From: Flavobacterium foetidum | Lineage (GTDB): Bacteria > Bacteroidota > Bacteroidia > Flavobacteriales > Flavobacteriaceae | Assembly (NCBI RefSeq): GCF_004634245.1 | Contig: NZ_SJTF01000010.1 | Coordinates: forward strand, 1-64,000 | DNA: 64,000 nt | Direction: 5' to 3' | Shown here: piece after piece, positions 18,355-27,271 of the stretch | Layout of the letters: the number at the start of each line of letters is the position of its first letter | Position numbering within the stretch: position 1 is the first letter of the stretch | Position numbers and translations under genes: made by a program | Notes under the pieces: generated by a model | What the model saw: the letters and a program-made list of their open reading frames with translations, nothing else | Told to the model about the DNA's origin: nothing | The model's database searches: none

Positions 18355-19320
18355 TTGAAAACAAGTCAGCACGCAGCGTCACAATTATTTGAAATTAATC
18401 ATTATTTACAACAAGCCATTTTTGTTGTAGTAGTGCTACTGTGTTTGTTCTCAATCATTTCTCCGCCAATCGCCTTGTTGATTGGAGTGGTAATTGTAAA
18501 TGTCTTCGGGAATCCGTTTATCGAATTCAATCATAAAGCAATTACATTTTTATTGCAATTTTCTGTCGTAGGTTTGGGATTCGGAATGAATGCCTCAAGT
18601 GCATTTTCAGCAGGAAAAGAAGGATTCGTACTGACAATTGCTTCAATTTTCAGTACATTGATTTTTGGTTTTTTGCTAGGCAAATGGCTTAAAACGGAGA
18701 AAAAAACCTCACATTTGATTTCATGCGGAACCGCAATCTGCGGCGGAAGTGCCATCGCAGCTATATCTCCCGTAATCAAGTCTAATGAAAATCAGACTTC
18801 CATTGCTTTGGGGGTTATTTTTATACTGAATTCTGTTGCGTTATTTGTCTTTCCTTTTATCGGACATCAACTTGGTTTGTCTCAAAAAGATTTTGGTTTA
18901 TGGTGCGCCATTGCAATTCACGATACAAGTTCTGTGGTTGGAGCTGCAAACAAATATGGGGCGGAGGCTTTGCAGATTGCCACAACCGTAAAACTAGCAA
19001 GAGCATTATGGATTATTCCTATTTCAGTTTTGACAGCAGTAATTGTCAAAAACAAAAACAGCAAAATTAAGATTCCTTATTTTATTGGATTATTTATTTT
19101 GGCAATGCTGTTGAATTCGTATGTTCCAAAAATTTCTACAATTGCGCCTTATATAGTAAACATCGCTAAAATCGGATTAACCATAACACTATTTTTAATT
19201 GGAGCAACACTTAATGTGAATACTTTAAAATCAGTAGGAATAAGGCCTTTATTGCAAGGAGTTTTATTATGGGTGTTTATCTCGGTTTTAAGTTTAGCAA
19301 CAATAATTTATATAAGCTGA
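18355..19320 (+). CDS. yeiH: YeiH/UPF0324-family putative sulfate/sulfite exporter
   Basis: 321 aa, about ten membrane helices. Conserved UPF0324 segments include FGFLLGKWLKTEKKTSHLISCGTAICGGSAIAAISPVI and AIAIHDTSSVVGAANKYG. The only start that keeps the first helix is TTG at 18355; the first ATG in frame is near residue 79, inside the membrane region. Located 74 bp after the LysR gene. The proposed sulfur-anion transport function is not proved for the family. Confidence 0.85.
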   Translation: MKTSQHAASQLFEINHYLQQAIFVVVVLLCLFSIISPPIALLIGVVIVNVFGNPFIEFNHKAITFLLQFSVVGLGFGMNASSAFSAGKEGFVLTIASIFSTLIFGFLLGKWLKTEKKTSHLISCGTAICGGSAIAAISPVIKSNENQTSIALGVIFILNSVALFVFPFIGHQLGLSQKDFGLWCAIAIHDTSSVVGAANKYGAEALQIATTVKLARALWIIPISVLTAVIVKNKNSKIKIPYFIGLFILAMLLNSYVPKISTIAPYIVNIAKIGLTITLFLIGATLNVNTLKSVGIRPLLQGVLLWVFISVLSLATIIYIS

Positions 19321-19321
19321 T

Positions 19322-20278
19322 TTATTGTTTTATTTTCGAAAACTTAACAGATGGTTTGTCAACAAGTGTATATTTTTTTCCTTTAAAAGAAAAACGTTTT
19401 TCGATGACAAAATCAAATTCTTTTTTAGTTTTTGCCATTGCAGCAATTTCTTCAGGAACGTCAACTTCATAATCGTCCTCAGTATTTTTTGCTTTTCTGT
19501 AAGTGCCAGATGTTGTAATAATAAAATCGCGAAAAAACTTTTTGCCATTATCAGTAACAATAGTATAAGAGCTTGACCAATCTGAATTAGGACTGTTAGA
19601 AAGTGAATAATAATCTACTGTCATTAAAGTCTGGTATTTACCATCAAATCCAGCGATAAGATACAGATAACCGTAGTAAGGTGCGCCTGGACCGCCATTA
19701 GAATGTCGTATGGTAAAGGCATATTGATCTTCGCCAATTTGTACCAATTTCGGTTTTGGAGATTGTGAAAAAGAGCCAAATGCTGTAATGGCAGGTTGAA
19801 AAGATTTCATTTCCCAAGAATTTCCATTTTTAGCAAATTTTGCCAAACCTAATAATCCACCTGTAAAACGACTGACTTGTGAACCATCTTCGTCACCTAT
19901 TGAATGATTAAAAAACAGTAATTTAAATTGATTCCCTTTTGAATCTGAATAGTCAATTTTTTCAAGTATTCTTGTTGCAACACCTTCAGAGTAAGGAAAT
20001 GATTGGTCTCCATTTATTTCATTAACATCAAGATACGTTTCAGATTTACAGGTTTTACAAATCCAGTTTATGAATGTGTTTTTGTCAGGATAATGAAATA
20101 ATTTACCTGGAAACAATTTCTCTGTGGTTTTTTCAGCATTAAAAGGATCCGTGACTTTTAATGTTCTTGAAGTATTTAATATCGTATCGCTAACTTTTTT
20201 TAGATATGTTTCTTCACTTTGAGAAAGAATAGAAGTAGAAAATCCGAACAAGAAAAAAACTATATATATAAGGCGCAT
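19322..20278 (-). CDS. Secreted protein of unknown function
   Basis: 318 aa. Signal peptide MRLIYIVFFLFGFSTSILSQ with probable cleavage after SQ. A Cys pair in WICKTCKSE (about 69-77) may bind metal or form a disulfide. The middle is strand-rich (FTIRHSNGGPGAPYYGYLYLIAGFDGKYQTL). No family recognised. Its end lies one base from the end of the exporter gene on the other strand, with no terminator between them, so read-through antisense RNA is likely. Confidence 0.75.
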   Translation of the reverse strand: MRLIYIVFFLFGFSTSILSQSEETYLKKVSDTILNTSRTLKVTDPFNAEKTTEKLFPGKLFHYPDKNTFINWICKTCKSETYLDVNEINGDQSFPYSEGVATRILEKIDYSDSKGNQFKLLFFNHSIGDEDGSQVSRFTGGLLGLAKFAKNGNSWEMKSFQPAITAFGSFSQSPKPKLVQIGEDQYAFTIRHSNGGPGAPYYGYLYLIAGFDGKYQTLMTVDYYSLSNSPNSDWSSSYTIVTDNGKKFFRDFIITTSGTYRKAKNTEDDYEVDVPEEIAAMAKTKKEFDFVIEKRFSFKGKKYTLVDKPSVKFSKIKQ

Positions 20279-20403
20279 AAAATTTTATAAAAGTAAAAGT
20301 ATTACAAAAATAGATAATTGTTTTGGAGTATAGTTTAGAAATACATCAATAAAATAACCTGAATTGATTAAAATTGAAAATATCATAATATTCGTTCCCA
20401 TAA

Positions 20404-20436
20404 TTTTGAATTATGTGCATAAATAAGGTAAATTTG
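20404..20436 (+). promoter_or_regulatory. Full -33/-7 promoter
   Basis: TTTTG (20404-20408), 20 bp, then TAAATTTG (20429-20436): both Bacteroidota promoter elements at the expected spacing. The gene start is 19 bp beyond. Confidence 0.65.
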
Positions 20437-20455
20437 GCCCCTCAAATAAAAACAA

Positions 20456-21454
20456 ATGAAAAACTTCAAAATGAAACCAAAACTAATCGTCTTATTAGCA
20501 TCAGCAATTGGTTTTTTAACCTTATCGTGGGGAATTGTTGGCCACGAACGTATTAACAAAGCAGCTGTAATGGCTTTGCCACAACATCTTAGAGTTTTCT
20601 TTTACAATCATATCGATTTTATCACTCAGGAAGCTTCTGTTCCGGATATTCGAAAATACGCTCTAAATTACAAAGACGAGAACCCAAGGCATTATTTTGA
20701 TATGGAGAATTTTGGAGCTGTTGACAGTTTTCCTAAGACTTTGGAGGAAGCAAAGAAAAAGTACGATGCCAAATTTTTGAATGATAATGGAATTTTGCCT
20801 TGGTATATCGAAGATATGATGGTAAAATTGACTAAAGCATTTAAAGACAAAAATAGAGCAGAAATTTTATTTCTTGCAGCAGATTTGGGACATTATATCG
20901 GCGATGCTCACATGCCGTTGCATACCTCTGCCAACCATGACGGTCAATTAACCGACCAAAAAGGAATTCATTCTCTTTGGGAAAGCAGGCTGCCTGAATT
21001 ATTTGCTAAAAACTACAAACTAAATGTTCCAGAAGCTCATTATTATGAAGATGTTCATAAAGCAACTTGGGATATGATTCATGATACGCATAGTCTGGTG
21101 AAACCTTTGTTGGATATCGATAAAAAATTGAGAACTTCAACTCCGCAAAATCAGGTGTTTAAAATGGATGCTGAAGGAAAAGTGATGAAAAGCAAATACA
21201 ATACTGCTGTTTTCTCTGACCAATATGCTGAAAGATTACACAAAGAATTGAACGGAATGGTAGAAAGCCAAATGAAAAAAGCGATTACAGCTACAGCAAG
21301 TTTCTGGTATACTGCGTGGGTAAATGCAGGCAAACCAGATTTAAGTGATCTAGATTCGCCAGCGGTTACACAAAGAAACTTTCAGGCCTTAAAAGACGAT
21401 GTACAGCTGTTTCAGAGCGGTAATCTTTTTGGAATGAAAAATCAGAATGATTAG
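20456..21454 (+). CDS. Zinc-dependent phospholipase C / S1-P1 nuclease-like secreted protein
   Basis: 332 aa. Signal peptide to about residue 23, then Trp-Gly-x-x-Gly-His (SWGIVGHERI): in this superfamily the mature N-terminal Trp and early His are zinc ligands. Further metal-binding segments are PDIRKYA, HYFDMENFG, and DLGHYIGDAHMPLHTSANHDG with HSLWESRLPELF. Exported hydrolase of phosphodiesters; whether lipid or nucleic acid is the substrate cannot be told from sequence. Confidence 0.82.
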   Translation: MKNFKMKPKLIVLLASAIGFLTLSWGIVGHERINKAAVMALPQHLRVFFYNHIDFITQEASVPDIRKYALNYKDENPRHYFDMENFGAVDSFPKTLEEAKKKYDAKFLNDNGILPWYIEDMMVKLTKAFKDKNRAEILFLAADLGHYIGDAHMPLHTSANHDGQLTDQKGIHSLWESRLPELFAKNYKLNVPEAHYYEDVHKATWDMIHDTHSLVKPLLDIDKKLRTSTPQNQVFKMDAEGKVMKSKYNTAVFSDQYAERLHKELNGMVESQMKKAITATASFWYTAWVNAGKPDLSDLDSPAVTQRNFQALKDDVQLFQSGNLFGMKNQND

Positions 21455-21484
21455 ATTTTGTTTCAGATTTTACTGAAACATTAC

Positions 21485-21519
21485 AAAAAAACTCAAGTTA
21501 CTAAGACTTGAGTTTTTTT
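21485..21519. terminator. Bidirectional intrinsic terminator
   Basis: ACTCAAGT pairs with ACTTGAGT, flanked by A6 on the left and T7 on the right. It separates the convergent phospholipase-like and sulfatase genes. Confidence 0.8.
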
Positions 21520-21523
21520 GTTT

Positions 21524-23665
21524 TTAGTGAATCCTTGCGTATAACTTAGTATTTTTTTTGTTTAAACTTAAGTCATTAAACTGATAATCTTTTTCTTTTA
21601 ATAAATAAGAAGCCGCTTGGTAGTATGAAATTGCATCATCGACTAAACTAGTTTTTTCTGATTTTAAAGGAATTTCGTCATAATAAATCTGACATTCAGG
21701 CGAGACATTAAGCTTTAGGTTTGGTTTGAGCTGAAATTGTTTTATTTCTTGTTTTGGTGACAAAACAGTCAGCACATCATCTTTTATCAATCCTAAGTCT
21801 TGATAAGTTGCAATTAGTGCTCTTGGCTGATAATCATCTTTAAGTACATCTTGTCCGAAAAATTTGCTTTCATAATCAAAATTCAGTAAACCGAACAAGG
21901 TTGGCATAAGGTCGATTTGAGACATTAATTTTGTGCATTTTTCAGCTTTTATATTTGGACTGTAAATCAAAGCAGGGATTCTGTATTTGTCCAGTGGTAG
22001 TTCTGTTTTTCCAGCACTTGAAGCGCAATGATCGGCTACAATTACAAAAACAGTATTTTGGTACCATGTCTGTTTTGCAGCCATTTCAAAGAATTTTCGC
22101 AAAGCATAATCGGTATATTTTACGCCGCCGTCACGAGATTTAATATTTCCAGGAATATCAATTTTATGGTTTGGATAAGTAAAAGGCCTATGATTACTAA
22201 CTGTCATAATGTGATTAAAGAAAGGCTTGTGCTGCTTTGCTTCAGCATTCATAATTTTAATTGCTTTCTTGTACATGTCTTCGTCACAAACGCCCCACAC
22301 ATTTGAGAAGCTAATTTCGTCAGGATCGAAACTAGATTTATCAATAATCTGATAGCCGTTTCCGGAATAAAAATCCTTCATATTGTCAAAAAAAGCATCA
22401 CCGCCGTAAAGGAATTTTACATTATATCCTTTTTCTTTAAAAACGGCACCGGTAGAAAATTTGTTTTTATTGTCTTCTCTTTTTACCACACTTTCGCCAG
22501 CCGTTGGAGGAAGACACAAAGTCACAGCCTCAAGTCCACGAACGGTTCTATTTCCTGCCGCATAAATATTGGTAAATGCAAGACTTTTTTGTGCTAAACT
22601 ATCTAAGAATGGTGTAATGTTTTGTTGATTTCCGTACATTTTCATGAAATCTGCACTAAGGCTTTCAATGGTGATTAAAACTACATTTTTGCGTTTTTCG
22701 AGAGAATCATTTTTAACTTCATGTATAGTGTTAGTTCCTGAAATTGTAGGTAGTTGGTGTTTTAAAAGAGCAAATGCTTTTTGATTTGGAATGGTTTTAT
22801 AGAATTTAAAATAATCAAGTTTGTTATTCTGAAAAGCCAGATAAAATTTGTAAATCCCGTTAGATTGTAATTCATTGACAAAAATATTTTTAGAATTTTC
22901 TGTTTTGGCTAAACTCGGAATTGCGAGTAAAGAGAAAGCAAACAAGGTACAGTAAACTGCAGAGATTTTTAGTTTTTCTGAAACACTTGGAATCTTATCG
23001 ATATAGTTTCGGGAGTTTTTTACGATAAAGTACGTTATGATTGCAGTAATAGTAAATAGCACTGAAAAGATTGGGACAACAGGGTAAGATTGCATTATAT
23101 TGCCAATAACTTCATTGGTATAAATCAAGTAATTAACGGCTATGAAATTGTATTTTACGCCAAATTCGTTCCAAAAGAAATATTCGCTTAAAGCATTTTG
23201 GAGAATCAGTAAAACGTATAGAAAGATTACAAAAGTAAAAAGCCAGAATCTGATTTTGTCACGATGTTTTGGAAGAAAAATAAATAGAGAACACAAAAAC
23301 GTTTTAATTAAAACAAAAATTAATACGATTTTGGGTAAAGCGCCTCCATATTCGTCGAAAATGCTTTTTCCAGATGCAATATAAATGAGAAGCGCAATAA
23401 AACCTCCAAGAATGCTATATCCGTAAGGTTTGTTGTATTTGGAATTGGAAACAAAAATAAGATAGAGCCACAAAAATAACGAAGCCAACATAAATACAAA
23501 AAAATCCGAAATTAGGCCGAAGCTAAAGATTTTCAGGCTTTCAAGAAATGTAAATGAACTCTGCGTAATCGGATGAAATAGAAGCACTATCCTTAGGACG
23601 AAACTCACAATAAAGTACAACAGGGCCAGATTGTAAAAAGGCGAAAGTTTTTTGTAAAAAGTCAT
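21524..23665 (-). CDS. LTA-synthase-type membrane sulfatase
   Basis: 713 aa. About five N-terminal membrane helices (residues 10-270) followed by an extracytoplasmic alkaline-phosphatase/sulfatase domain (about 315-620). NVVLITIESLSADFM carries the metal-binding Glu, and AAGNRTVRGLEAVTL holds the Thr nucleophile of LTA-synthase-like enzymes; HIMTVSNHRPFTYP and FVIVADHCASS supply later metal ligands. In Gram-negatives such proteins transfer phosphoglycerol or phosphoethanolamine to surface glycans or lipid A. A single gene. Confidence 0.88.
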   Translation of the reverse strand: MTFYKKLSPFYNLALLYFIVSFVLRIVLLFHPITQSSFTFLESLKIFSFGLISDFFVFMLASLFLWLYLIFVSNSKYNKPYGYSILGGFIALLIYIASGKSIFDEYGGALPKIVLIFVLIKTFLCSLFIFLPKHRDKIRFWLFTFVIFLYVLLILQNALSEYFFWNEFGVKYNFIAVNYLIYTNEVIGNIMQSYPVVPIFSVLFTITAIITYFIVKNSRNYIDKIPSVSEKLKISAVYCTLFAFSLLAIPSLAKTENSKNIFVNELQSNGIYKFYLAFQNNKLDYFKFYKTIPNQKAFALLKHQLPTISGTNTIHEVKNDSLEKRKNVVLITIESLSADFMKMYGNQQNITPFLDSLAQKSLAFTNIYAAGNRTVRGLEAVTLCLPPTAGESVVKREDNKNKFSTGAVFKEKGYNVKFLYGGDAFFDNMKDFYSGNGYQIIDKSSFDPDEISFSNVWGVCDEDMYKKAIKIMNAEAKQHKPFFNHIMTVSNHRPFTYPNHKIDIPGNIKSRDGGVKYTDYALRKFFEMAAKQTWYQNTVFVIVADHCASSAGKTELPLDKYRIPALIYSPNIKAEKCTKLMSQIDLMPTLFGLLNFDYESKFFGQDVLKDDYQPRALIATYQDLGLIKDDVLTVLSPKQEIKQFQLKPNLKLNVSPECQIYYDEIPLKSEKTSLVDDAISYYQAASYLLKEKDYQFNDLSLNKKNTKLYARIH

Positions 23666-23816
23666 TATGAATATTTTTTTACAAAATTAATTTCGCTTGA
23701 TTAACGACAGATTAAGTTTACTTTTGCCTTACTTAGAGTTGTCTTAATATTTGCTTAAGATGTTGATTTTCTTTAACTACGTAATTTTGGTTTTCATTTC
23801 TGTTTTTTAAATGTCC

Positions 23817-23824
23817 TATCTTTG
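23817..23824 (+). promoter_or_regulatory. -7 promoter box for the two-component operon
   Basis: TATCTTTG, an exact TAnnTTTG, 41 bp before the response-regulator ATG. Confidence 0.5.
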
Positions 23825-23865
23825 GGGGCAAAAATCAATGCGAATCTCTTAATTTAATACGATAA

Positions 23866-24528
23866 ATGCATATTTTAATAGTTGAGGACGAATTAGGTAT
23901 TGTTCAATTTCTAAAACAGGGATTGCAAGAAGAAGGTTATCAGATAACTACTGCTGGCGATGGTTCAAAAGGCTTTGAGCTCATTCAAAACCAGAAGTTT
24001 GATTTGATTCTTTTAGACTGGATGCTTCCAAAAATTAACGGATTAGATCTGTGTAAAGCCATCAGGGTTAAAGATCAGCAGACGCCGATTATTTTTTTAA
24101 CTGCCAAAGACACTGTTCAGGAAACTATTGAAGGCTTAAAAGCCGGAGCAAACGATTATATCAAAAAGCCATTTAGTTTTGAGGAGTTGGTGGAGCGCAT
24201 TAAAGTTCATTTTAGGAACAAAAAACAGGCAGCAAACCTGACGCTTGGCAATATTACAATGGATTTGACCAGACACATTGTGCTAAAAGACAAAGAAGAA
24301 ATAGCTTTGACACAACGTGAATTCGAACTGCTGGCATATTTAATAGAAAATAAGGGAAAAGTCTGTAACAGAAATCAGATATTGAGAGACGTTTGGGAAA
24401 TCAATTTTGAATACGATACAGGAGTTATTGATGTTTTCATGAATGCAATTCGCAAAAAGCTCAATCTTAAAATCGAAGAAGATTATATAAAAACCGTTCG
24501 TGGCATCGGTTATATCGCAAACGATTAA
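23866..24528 (+). CDS. OmpR-family response regulator
   Basis: 220 aa. Receiver domain (1-115) with acidic pocket VEDE (6-9), phospho-acceptor Asp51 in LILLDWMLPKINGLD, switch Thr in FLTAKD and Lys in YIKKPF. C-terminal winged helix (125-220; LTQREFELLAYLIENKGKVCNRNQIL ... VFMNAIRKKL). Two bases separate its stop from the kinase start. Probably a CusR/ArlR-like regulator; target unknown. Confidence 0.93.
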   Translation: MHILIVEDELGIVQFLKQGLQEEGYQITTAGDGSKGFELIQNQKFDLILLDWMLPKINGLDLCKAIRVKDQQTPIIFLTAKDTVQETIEGLKAGANDYIKKPFSFEELVERIKVHFRNKKQAANLTLGNITMDLTRHIVLKDKEEIALTQREFELLAYLIENKGKVCNRNQILRDVWEINFEYDTGVIDVFMNAIRKKLNLKIEEDYIKTVRGIGYIAND

Positions 24529-24530
24529 AA

Positions 24531-25931
24531 ATGAAGTCATTATCCTTTAAAAATAGAATTGCCTTAAATTACATTTTAACTACGGGGCTTTTAGTTTTGG
24601 TAGTTTTTTCTGCTATTTACTTTATTGTAAGACTGACTGTTTACACTCACATTGACGAGAACTTAAATATTGAAATTCAGGATCATTTAAAAGAAATCAA
24701 GGTAGAAAACGGAAAAGTGATTCTTATGGATGCCGAAGAATGGGAGGAACGAGAACATAATTCTGTAGATGTAAATCCTGTTTTTGTTCAGTTTTTAGAT
24801 TTGAATAAAAGAATAATAGAGAAATCTCCAAATCTAAAGAATGAAAAATTAATTTTTCATGAAAGCAAAGAGTATTTTCAGCTTTTTGACACTAAATTAT
24901 TGGGCAGTAAAATTCGCCAGATTCAGGTGCCGCTTCATGTAAAATCTCAGAAAATTGGTTACTTAATTATAGCAATGTCGCTTTCAGATTCGTCTAAAGT
25001 TCTGGATAATTTGATGGATACATTACTGATTGCTTTTCCGGTCATTTTGTTGATTTTATTCTTTCTTGCTAGATTTTTTGCCGGCAGAAGCATAAAACCG
25101 ATAAACGATATTATTCAGACCTCAAAAATTATTACAAAAGACAATCTCAAAACAAGGATTCCGTTGCCAAAAACACGTGATGAATTGTTTATACTTTCTA
25201 AAACAATCAATAATTTGCTGAACCGAATTGAAGACGCCATAGAACGTGAAAAACAATTTACGTCAGACGCTTCTCACGAGTTAAGAACTCCTCTAACAGT
25301 TATTAAAGGAACACTTGAAGTATTAATTCGTAAACCTCGAGACAATAAGGAATATGAAGAGAAGATAAACTATTGCATTAACGAAGTAGATCATCTGAAC
25401 TCTTTGGTGGATCAGTTACTTTTAATGGCAAGATTTGAAAACCAAAAACAAAATATAAATAGAGAAAACATCTATTTGAACGCAGCTGTTTTGGATGTCT
25501 TGACTCTGAATGGAGAGAAGATTAAAACGGCGAAAATCAATGTAATTTTAGAAGCGCAGGAAGAATTTTACGTTTATTCTGACAATTATTTAGTGGTCAC
25601 TATTCTTCGGAATATTATCTCCAATGCTGTCAAATATTCTAATGAAAATACCGAAGTCAAAATTTCATTGACAAGGGAAGATGATCATATAATTTGTACT
25701 GTTTCAGATCAGGGAATCGGAATAGCAAAGAAGGATCTCGAATCTATTTTGATTCCGTTTTTCAGGTCAGACTCCTTAAATCACTCAGAAATCAAAGGAA
25801 CGGGTCTCGGATTATTTATCGTCAAGCGAATGACAGATTTGCTTCAGATTAAGTTTAAAATCGAAAGCGAAATAGGAAAAGGTACAAAAGTAGTATTGGT
25901 TTTTGACGCAGATGATAATTCGTTAAAGTAA
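24531..25931 (+). CDS. Sensor histidine kinase
   Basis: 466 aa. Membrane helices at about 11-32 and 163-184 bracket a periplasmic sensor of roughly 130 residues. HAMP (about 185-240), phospho-acceptor His in FTSDASHELRTPLTVIKG, N box NIISNAVKYS, G boxes DQGIGIAKKD and GTGLGLFIVKRM. It phosphorylates the regulator encoded immediately before it. The ligand is unknown; acidic stretch EEWEEREHN in the sensor could bind metal, which is speculative. Confidence 0.92.
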   Translation: MKSLSFKNRIALNYILTTGLLVLVVFSAIYFIVRLTVYTHIDENLNIEIQDHLKEIKVENGKVILMDAEEWEEREHNSVDVNPVFVQFLDLNKRIIEKSPNLKNEKLIFHESKEYFQLFDTKLLGSKIRQIQVPLHVKSQKIGYLIIAMSLSDSSKVLDNLMDTLLIAFPVILLILFFLARFFAGRSIKPINDIIQTSKIITKDNLKTRIPLPKTRDELFILSKTINNLLNRIEDAIEREKQFTSDASHELRTPLTVIKGTLEVLIRKPRDNKEYEEKINYCINEVDHLNSLVDQLLLMARFENQKQNINRENIYLNAAVLDVLTLNGEKIKTAKINVILEAQEEFYVYSDNYLVVTILRNIISNAVKYSNENTEVKISLTREDDHIICTVSDQGIGIAKKDLESILIPFFRSDSLNHSEIKGTGLGLFIVKRMTDLLQIKFKIESEIGKGTKVVLVFDADDNSLK

Positions 25932-26003
25932 TTTTAAATTTATTAAGCAAAATGGGGTCAAAACCGTTTTTTAACAATAAACTGCTGTTAAGTTAAAATA
26001 AAA

Positions 26004-26036
26004 ATTGCTTTTTAATTATTTTATCTAGTATATTTG
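26004..26036 (+). promoter_or_regulatory. -33/-7 promoter of the histidine operon
   Basis: ATTG with TTG at 26005-26007, a 21-bp spacer, then exact TATATTTG at 26029-26036. Transcription would begin shortly before the leader peptide at 26069. Confidence 0.7.
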
Positions 26037-26068
26037 CAACCGAATCAAAGAAGTAAAAAACACAAATC

Positions 26069-26128
26069 ATGATTTCATTTCAATTACATCATCATCATCT
26101 ACATTATTGCTCTCAAGCGATGTGTTAA
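26069..26128 (+). CDS. hisL: Histidine operon leader peptide
   Basis: A 19-codon frame containing QLHHHHLHYC: five His codons in six positions, including four in a row. It lies 32 bp after the -7 box, is followed by a strong terminator hairpin and then hisG. This is the layout of a translation-coupled attenuator: with little charged His-tRNA the ribosome stalls on the CAT run, the terminator fails to form and the operon is read. Too short for usual gene callers. Confidence 0.88.
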   Translation: MISFQLHHHHLHYCSQAMC

Positions 26129-26159
26129 TGGTATGCGTGTAAATCATCATATTTTAAAA

Positions 26160-26188
26160 CCCGTTTGAGTACATCAAACGGGTTTTTT
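26160..26188 (+). terminator. his attenuator terminator
   Basis: CCCGTTTGA pairs perfectly with TCAAACGGG around GTACA, followed by six T. It starts 31 bases after the leader stop and 49 bases before hisG. Confidence 0.88.
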
Positions 26189-26237
26189 AATTCCACCTCT
26201 TTGTACTCAAACTATTAATCTAACAAACAACTAAAAA

Positions 26238-27095
26238 ATGAGTACTTTAAAAATTGCAATTCAAAAATCAGGTCGTTTAAACGAAGACAGCATTCAAATT
26301 CTAAAAGACTGCGGTATTTCTATCAACAACGGAATCGATCAGTTAAAAGCAGAAGCTTCTAATTTTCCTCTTGAAGTTTTATATCTACGAAATTCAGACA
26401 TTCCTCAATATTTAATCGACGGCGTTGTAGATTTGGCTATCGTCGGTGATAATCTTTTAGTAGAAAAAGGAAAAGGAATCGAAGTGGTTCAGAAATTAGG
26501 TTTTTCTAAATGTAAAGTTTCGGTAGCGGTTCCTAAAACATTCGAATACAATTCGGTACAGGATTTAGCAAATCTTCGTATTGCTACATCTTACCCTAAC
26601 ACAGTGAACGAATATTTTAGTAAATTCGGCTTAACTGTAGACATTCACCAGATTTCGGGTTCTGTAGAAATTGCACCAAATATCGGACTTGCAGATGCTA
26701 TTGTAGATATTGTTTCGAGTGGAAGTACATTATTCAAAAATAACTTAAAAGAAGTTGAAGTTATCTTAAAAAGTGAAGCCGTTTTAGCTGTTTCTCCAAA
26801 AGTTTCTCCGGAAATCCAAAAACACATTGATACATTAAAATTCAGAATTCAGGCCGTTTTAAGAGCGAGGAATTCGAAGTATATCTTGATGAACGTTCCA
26901 AATGATAAAATTGACGCAGTTGGAAAAATCCTTCCGGTTTTAAGAAGTTTAACGGTTCTTCCATTAGCACAAGAAGGTTGGAGCAGTGTTCACTCTGTAA
27001 TTGATAAGGATACTTTTTGGGATGTAATTGATCAATTAAAAGAAGTAGGTGCAGAAGGAATTTTAGTTTGTCCAATAGAGAAAATGGTACTATAA
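26238..27095 (+). CDS. hisG: ATP phosphoribosyltransferase, long form
   Basis: 285 aa. First step of histidine synthesis: joins ATP and PRPP. Catalytic domains (1-205) contain the PRPP loop region ADAIVDIVSSGSTLFKNNL; the C-terminal ACT-like regulatory domain (about 210-285, VLPLAQEGWSSVHSVIDKDTFWDVIDQLKEVGAEGILVCPIEKM) marks the long, HisZ-independent form that is feedback-inhibited by histidine. First structural gene of the operon. Confidence 0.95.
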   Translation: MSTLKIAIQKSGRLNEDSIQILKDCGISINNGIDQLKAEASNFPLEVLYLRNSDIPQYLIDGVVDLAIVGDNLLVEKGKGIEVVQKLGFSKCKVSVAVPKTFEYNSVQDLANLRIATSYPNTVNEYFSKFGLTVDIHQISGSVEIAPNIGLADAIVDIVSSGSTLFKNNLKEVEVILKSEAVLAVSPKVSPEIQKHIDTLKFRIQAVLRARNSKYILMNVPNDKIDAVGKILPVLRSLTVLPLAQEGWSSVHSVIDKDTFWDVIDQLKEVGAEGILVCPIEKMVL

Positions 27096-27271
27096 AGAAA
27101 AGAAATTCCAATATGAAAATTCCAAATTCCAGTAATCGAGTTTTAGACAACAGCTTTGCGAACTTTATTTTAGACAAAGAAAAAAAAGACCTTGCGCACT
27201 TTGCGATATAAATTTTAGACAAAGAATTGGAATTTGTAATTTAAAAATTGGGATTTAATATTTAAAATATT

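Noticed and set aside
19325..19576. Plus-strand frame after the YeiH gene
   Set aside because: Antisense to the 3' end of the secreted protein on the minus strand; Phe-rich shadow composition.
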